DNA of 8,879 nucleotides, taken from assembly GCA_040756085.1 (NCBI GenBank), contig JBFMAE010000189.1:1-8879 (forward strand). Direction: 5' to 3'. This DNA is from JBFMAE01 sp040756085 (GTDB lineage Bacteria > Desulfobacterota > BSN033 > UBA1163). This document shows positions 6,214 through 8,879 of this stretch, in pieces. Positions within the stretch are counted from its first letter, which is position 1; every line of letters starts with the position of its first letter. The position numbers were made by a program, and so were the translations under genes. Below the pieces are notes generated by a model, which was given only the letters and a program-made list of their open reading frames with translations, did no database searches and was not told the DNA's origin.

Positions 6214-6328
6214 CTTCTTCACCCTCCCCCCTATCCCCTCCCGTCAAGGAAGGGGAGAAAAAGAAGTTCGGTCTCCCCTTACGCCTGCCTGCAGTAGGCA
6301 GGGGAGAGGCTTGGGGTGAGGGGTTTAG
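6214..6328. repeat. GC-rich inverted-repeat region between prs and rplY
   Basis: The left side (CACCCTCCCCCCTATCCCC) and the complement of the right side (CCCCTCACCCCAAGCCTC) form imperfect arms of the CCCTCACCC / GGGTGAGGG type. Inside are a short CCCCTCCC / GGAAGGGGAG hairpin and the second CCTGCCTGC palindrome (6284-6302). It would form structured RNA in the rplY leader, but looks like a stack of dispersed repeats. Confidence 0.55.
6284..6302. repeat. CCTGCCTGC palindrome family, copy 2
   Basis: CCTGCCTGC and GTAGGCAGG form arms matching at 8 of 9 positions around one base. It is 17/19 identical to the copy at 1334-1352. Confidence 0.7.
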
Positions 6329-6331
6329 TGG

Positions 6332-7306
6332 TTAAACGAACAAGTAACTGACGGATTCATCCTCATAAATCCTTCGAATCGCCTCGGCTAAGAGCCCCGA
6401 TATAGAGAGGACTTTGATCTTTGGAGATGTTTTGGCCTCCTCTCTGAGCGGGATGCTATCTGTCACAATGATTTCCTGAATCGGAGATACCCCAAGAATC
6501 TTTACTGCCTGTCCGGAAAGCACAGGATGGGTGCAGCAAGCATAGACTGCTTTCGCCCCTTCTTCAGCCAGGGCATAGGCCGCCCGTGCCAGGGTCCCTC
6601 CTGTATCCACCATATCATCCACCAGGACAGCGACCATTCCGCTGACATCGCCGATAATGTTCATCACCTGTGAAACATTGGGCGCTTCCCTTCGCTTATC
6701 AATGAAAGCTAAAGAGGTATTCATTCGCTTTGCATAGGCTCGAGCCCTCTCCACCCCTCCTGCATCTGGAGAGACGATGACGACATCATTCTTCAACTGT
6801 TTCAAATAATCTAAAAGCACGGGCGCGGCAAATAAGTGATCCACGGGAATATTAAAAAAACCCTGAATCTGGCCGGCATGGAGGTCAACGGTGAGGATTC
6901 GAGAAGCCCCCGCTGTGGTGATCAGGTCAGCGACCAGTTTGGCGGAGATGGGCGCCCGGGGAACGACTTTCCGATCCTGTCTGGCATAACCGTAGTAAGG
7001 GAGGACAGCGGTGATCCTTTCAGCCGAAGCCCTTTTCAGGGCATCAATCAGGATCAGGAGCTCCATCAGATTGTTATTAATGGGATCGCAGAGCGACTGG
7101 ATGACGAAGACATCCATCCCGCGCACGCTTTCATCGATCTCAACATTAATCTCTCCGTCGCTGAAACTTTTTACCACCGATTTTCCAATTGGGGTTTTCA
7201 ATTTTTCAGAGATCTGATGAACGAGTCCAGGATTTGAATTCCCGGTGAATATTCTTAACCAACTTAAATCCTGCCTTGGCTTACGCCCTACCCTTTTTTT
7301 ACCCAT
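6332..7306 (-). CDS. prs: Ribose-phosphate pyrophosphokinase (PRPP synthetase)
   Basis: This 324-aa cytoplasmic enzyme converts ribose 5-phosphate and ATP into PRPP, the precursor for purines, pyrimidines, NAD, histidine and tryptophan. It is a class I bacterial enzyme: FTGNSNPGL at residue 20 onward, SFSDGEINVEI at 48-58, PYYGYARQDRK at 103-113 (ATP and metal region), VDLHAGQIQGFF at 140-151, and the PRPP loop VDDMVDTGGT at 229-238. The usual N-terminus begins just before IFTGNS, so this protein carries about 12 additional basic residues (MGKKRVGRKPRQ). The ATG at 7304-7306 has GAGG upstream and no later Met is available, so I kept it. It sits between tRNA-Gln and rplY, as in the Bacillus spoVG-glmU-prs-ctc order. 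Confidence 0.97.
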   Translation of the reverse strand: MGKKRVGRKPRQDLSWLRIFTGNSNPGLVHQISEKLKTPIGKSVVKSFSDGEINVEIDESVRGMDVFVIQSLCDPINNNLMELLILIDALKRASAERITAVLPYYGYARQDRKVVPRAPISAKLVADLITTAGASRILTVDLHAGQIQGFFNIPVDHLFAAPVLLDYLKQLKNDVVIVSPDAGGVERARAYAKRMNTSLAFIDKRREAPNVSQVMNIIGDVSGMVAVLVDDMVDTGGTLARAAYALAEEGAKAVYACCTHPVLSGQAVKILGVSPIQEIIVTDSIPLREEAKTSPKIKVLSISGLLAEAIRRIYEDESVSYLFV

Positions 7307-7327
7307 AAGAACCTCATGATCCCGAAG

Positions 7328-7395
7328 GTAGAAAGTGGAAGGTAGTGAGTCGTTTAATCATTTTCTATAACCACCCTCTACTTTCAACTTTCCAC
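7328..7395. repeat. Inverted repeat with GTGGAAAGT-type arms
   Basis: GTAGAAAGTGGAAGGTAG (7328-7345) and CTACTTTCAACTTTCCAC (7378-7395) pair at 15 of 18 positions around a 32-bp loop. It fills the gap between prs and the tRNA-Gln 3' end, and looks like a dispersed repeat. Confidence 0.6.
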
Positions 7396-7406
7396 CCTCT
7401 AAAAAT

Positions 7407-7481
7407 TGGCTGGGGTGGGAGGATTCGAACCTCCGAATCCAGGTTCCAAAGACCTGTGTCTTACCGCTTGACGACACCCCA
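7407..7481 (-). tRNA. tRNA-Gln (anticodon TTG), CCA encoded
   Basis: The complement folds as a 75-nt cloverleaf. The acceptor TGGGGTG pairs with CACCCCA and is followed by discriminator G and an encoded CCA. The D-arm contains TCAAGCGGTAAGAC, and the anticodon loop CTTTGGA gives anticodon TTG, closed by CAGGT/ACCTG. The T-arm is GGAGGTTCGAATCCTCC. It lies between spoVG and prs on the same strand and is probably processed from a longer transcript. Confidence 0.97.
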
Positions 7482-7494
7482 ATCTCAAAAAAAT

Positions 7495-7611
7495 TAATTT
7501 CAAATGACAAAGTTCAAATGCCAAATCAAATCCAAAGCTCAAATGTTAAAAACTTTTTTGAATTTGGACTTTAACATTCCTTTGACATTTGGATTTTGAC
7601 ATTTGAAATTA
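7495..7611. repeat. AT-rich 117-bp inverted repeat (AATTTCAAATG type)
   Basis: TAATTTCAAATG (7495-7506) and CATTTGAAATTA (7600-7611) are perfect 12-bp terminal inverted repeats. The arms continue imperfectly with recurring CAAATG, CAAA and AAATCCAAA units toward a centre with AAAAACTTTTTTG. It starts 3 nt after the spoVG stop and ends 14 nt before the tRNA-Gln 5' end. Its style matches 1313-1477. Confidence 0.75.
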
Positions 7612-7613
7612 GG

Positions 7614-7877
7614 TTACCTGCTTTTTTGAATTTCCTTATTATACTCTGCTAAAACTCTTGATTCGATCATCTGTCGGGTTTCATTGTTGAGGGGATGGGC
7701 GGTATCCCTATAAGTTCCATCCTTTCTTTTCTTGCTCGGCATCGCAACGAACAACCCATTATTTCCACTAATCACTTTTAAGTCTCTTACGACGAAACAA
7801 TGGTCGAAGGTGATTGCCACATAGGCCTTAAGCCGATCTTCCTGAACGGGAAATACCTTCACTTCTGTCACTTCCAT
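7614..7877 (-). CDS. spoVG: SpoVG-family nucleic-acid-binding regulator
   Basis: This 87-aa protein begins MEVTEVKVFPV and contains LKAYVAITFDHCFVVRDLKVI and then GLFVAMPSKKRKDGTYRDTAHPLN, the hallmark SpoVG core. The family was named for Bacillus sporulation but is widespread in non-sporulating bacteria, where members bind DNA and RNA as regulators. The ATG at 7875-7877 is chosen because the family starts with this MEVTEVR/K pattern and AAGGGGG lies 4 nt upstream. An upstream in-frame ATG at 7925 would add 16 residues that run through a palindrome and do not resemble SpoVG. An 8-bp hairpin sits immediately upstream of the ribosome binding site. Length is normal. It neighbours ispE upstream and tRNA-Gln and prs downstream. 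Confidence 0.95.
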   Translation of the reverse strand: MEVTEVKVFPVQEDRLKAYVAITFDHCFVVRDLKVISGNNGLFVAMPSKKRKDGTYRDTAHPLNNETRQMIESRVLAEYNKEIQKSR

Positions 7878-7890
7878 AATGCCCCCTTGA

Positions 7891-7912
7891 CCTGTACCTA
7901 ATATGGTACAGG
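7891..7912 (-). promoter_or_regulatory. Perfect 8-bp inverted repeat directly upstream of the spoVG ribosome binding site
   Basis: CCTGTACC (7891-7898) and GGTACAGG (7905-7912) flank TAATAT. The stem ends 2 nt before the AAGGGGG Shine-Dalgarno of spoVG. It could be an operator for a dimeric regulator or an RNA hairpin affecting ribosome access; it is not followed by a U-run. Confidence 0.45.
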
Positions 7913-7995
7913 GCTTGCCATCCACCGAGTATGGTGCATGGTCTTACCGATATAAAATCTCACTCCCACCATTCTACCTATAAATTTACAGGCAA

Positions 7996-8030
7996 TTCAT
8001 CATGCCCAGAGGGCACCCACGAATGATGAA
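7996..8030. repeat. Bulged hairpin, TTCATCAT arms
   Basis: TTCATCAT (7996-8003) pairs perfectly with ATGATGAA (8023-8030). Directly inside, GCCC (8004-8007) pairs with GGGC (8011-8014), leaving an 8-nt bulge. It lies in the ispE-spoVG gap with no U-run after it. Confidence 0.5.
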
Positions 8031-8040
8031 AATGATCACT

Positions 8041-8093
8041 GCGAACGAATTTCACGAATAAAACCTATTCGTGTCATTCGCTGTCATTCGTGC
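8041..8093. repeat. ATTCGTG-type palindromic and tandem repeats
   Basis: CACGAATA (8053-8060) and TATTCGTG (8066-8073) form a perfect 8-bp stem with a 5-nt loop. The outer GCGAACGAA and TCATTCGC extend it imperfectly. TGTCATTCG is then tandemly repeated at a 10-bp period (8072-8080, 8082-8090). It is probably a dispersed intergenic repeat downstream of ispE. Confidence 0.6.
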
Positions 8094-8119
8094 TATTCTT
8101 TTTTATTTTCTGAGCAATG

Positions 8120-8879
8120 TCAAGCAAGGAAACTTTGTGCTTTTAGAACGATCCACCCCTTCCCTCTGATCCTGTTTTTTATCTTTTTATAAGCCTTCGA
8201 TGCATCCCCTTCCTCTGAAAAGACCCCGAAAACCGTAGGCCCGCTCCCCGTCATCAAGGTACCCAGAGCTCCGGCAGAGTAGATTATTTTTTTCATGATG
8301 TCGATCTGAGGATACCTTTTCGAAACCACCCCCTCCAGATCGTTCGATAGAATGGAGGCAATCCCCTCAGGAGTTCTTAAAAACTCATGAAGATTAAAAT
8401 GAAATTGCCTTTTTGTCAATATGAAACTTTGGTAAGCCCAACGCGTCGAAACCTCAAAATTTGGATAAATCAGGACGAACCATAGACCCGGAAGTTCAAT
8501 CCTTTTTAGCCGTTCTCCGACCCCTAAACCAATAGCTGCACCCTCCAGAAAGAAAAAAGGAACATCTGTCCCGATCTCCACGCCCATCTCCATCAATTCC
8601 CTTTGGGAAAGGTTCGTCTTCAGAAGTTGATTCAAGGCCTTCAGTGTTGTAGCGGCATTACTGCTTCCACCCCCGAGACCTGCTCCGAGTGGAATTCTCT
8701 TTTTGATTTCGATACGGACGCCTCCCTTATAGCCCGATCTCTTCAATATTGCTCGGGCAGCCTTGTAAACCAAGTTGCTTTTTCCAACGGGAAGGCTGGG
8801 ATGGTCGGTCGTGATGGAAACTCCATTTTTTTTTAGGGTGAAATAAAGTGTATCGTGAAGGGTGATCTTTTGAAGGATC
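8120..8879 (-). CDS. ispE: 4-diphosphocytidyl-2-C-methyl-D-erythritol kinase, N-terminus cut by window edge
   Basis: This GHMP-family kinase phosphorylates CDP-methylerythritol in the non-mevalonate (MEP) isoprenoid pathway. About 252 C-terminal residues are visible and the frame is open to the right edge. By comparison with the family, some 40-50 N-terminal residues are missing. Visible motifs are HPSLPVGKSNLVYKAA, the ATP-binding loop PLGAGLGGGSSNAA, GTDVPFFF with the catalytic-type Asp, and the C-terminal glycine-rich LMTGSGPTVFGVF. A TTG at 8771-8773 could be mistaken for a start, but the family-conserved sequence continues upstream of it (LHDTLYF, TTDHPSLP), so it is an internal Leu codon. 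It lies upstream of spoVG, as ispE does in Bacillus. Confidence 0.95.
   Translation of the reverse strand, partial: ILQKITLHDTLYFTLKKNGVSITTDHPSLPVGKSNLVYKAARAILKRSGYKGGVRIEIKKRIPLGAGLGGGSSNAATTLKALNQLLKTNLSQRELMEMGVEIGTDVPFFFLEGAAIGLGVGERLKRIELPGLWFVLIYPNFEVSTRWAYQSFILTKRQFHFNLHEFLRTPEGIASILSNDLEGVVSKRYPQIDIMKKIIYSAGALGTLMTGSGPTVFGVFSEEGDASKAYKKIKNRIRGKGWIVLKAQSFLA

Noticed and set aside
7878..7925. N-terminal extension of spoVG by 16 residues
   Set aside because: The added residues are encoded by a palindrome and do not resemble SpoVG; the MEVTEVKVF start has its own ribosome binding site.
7490..8100. Possible CRISPR array from recurring short units
   Set aside because: The units are short, palindromic and irregularly spaced, with no constant repeat of CRISPR length and no spacers.
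8771..8773. TTG as the ispE start
   Set aside because: Conserved IspE sequence (DHPSLPVGKSNL) continues upstream, so the gene runs off the right edge.

Overview
The window looks like core chromosome of a Gram-negative, Deltaproteobacteria/Desulfobacterota-type bacterium. The evidence is moderate GC content, the gene order ispE-spoVG-tRNA-Gln-prs-rplY(ctc)-pth-ychF, and intergenic DNA packed with several families of palindromic repeats. This lineage call is inference from synteny and style, because no rRNA is present.

Almost everything is on the minus strand and is read from the right edge to the left. ispE (its 5' end lies outside the window) is followed by spoVG, a tRNA-Gln(TTG), prs, rplY/ctc and pth. 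Next comes a 397-bp spacer holding a 344-bp MITE-like palindromic element, then hppA (membrane pyrophosphatase). The only plus-strand gene, a diadenylate cyclase, is convergent with hppA and divergent from ychF. After ychF, the first 46 codons of an unrecognised minus-strand gene run off the left edge. The gene from prs to pth supply PRPP, the L25/CTC ribosomal protein and peptidyl-tRNA recycling. The ispE-spoVG-prs-ctc-pth order matches the Bacillus subtilis order ispE-purR-yabJ-spoVG-glmU-prs-ctc-spoVC with purR, yabJ and glmU missing.

The most interesting part is the hppA/diadenylate cyclase pair lying between pth and ychF. The cyclase has a pyruvate-kinase-C-terminal-like N-terminal region and a C-terminal DAC domain with intact DGA and RHR motifs. 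That architecture is best known from archaeal DacZ/CdaZ and differs from the usual bacterial CdaA and DisA. Its convergent neighbour carries the signature of K+-dependent membrane pyrophosphatases, and c-di-AMP is a well-known regulator of K+ homeostasis. A functional link is speculative but testable.

The intergenic regions carry at least six kinds of inverted repeat: CCTGCCTGC palindromes, AATTTCAAATG-type long inverted repeats, C-run/G-run hairpins, GTGGAAAGT-type arms, ATTCGTG repeats, and the nested element upstream of hppA, whose ends include a Fur-box-like 19-mer. I see no phage, insertion-sequence transposase, CRISPR array or rRNA.
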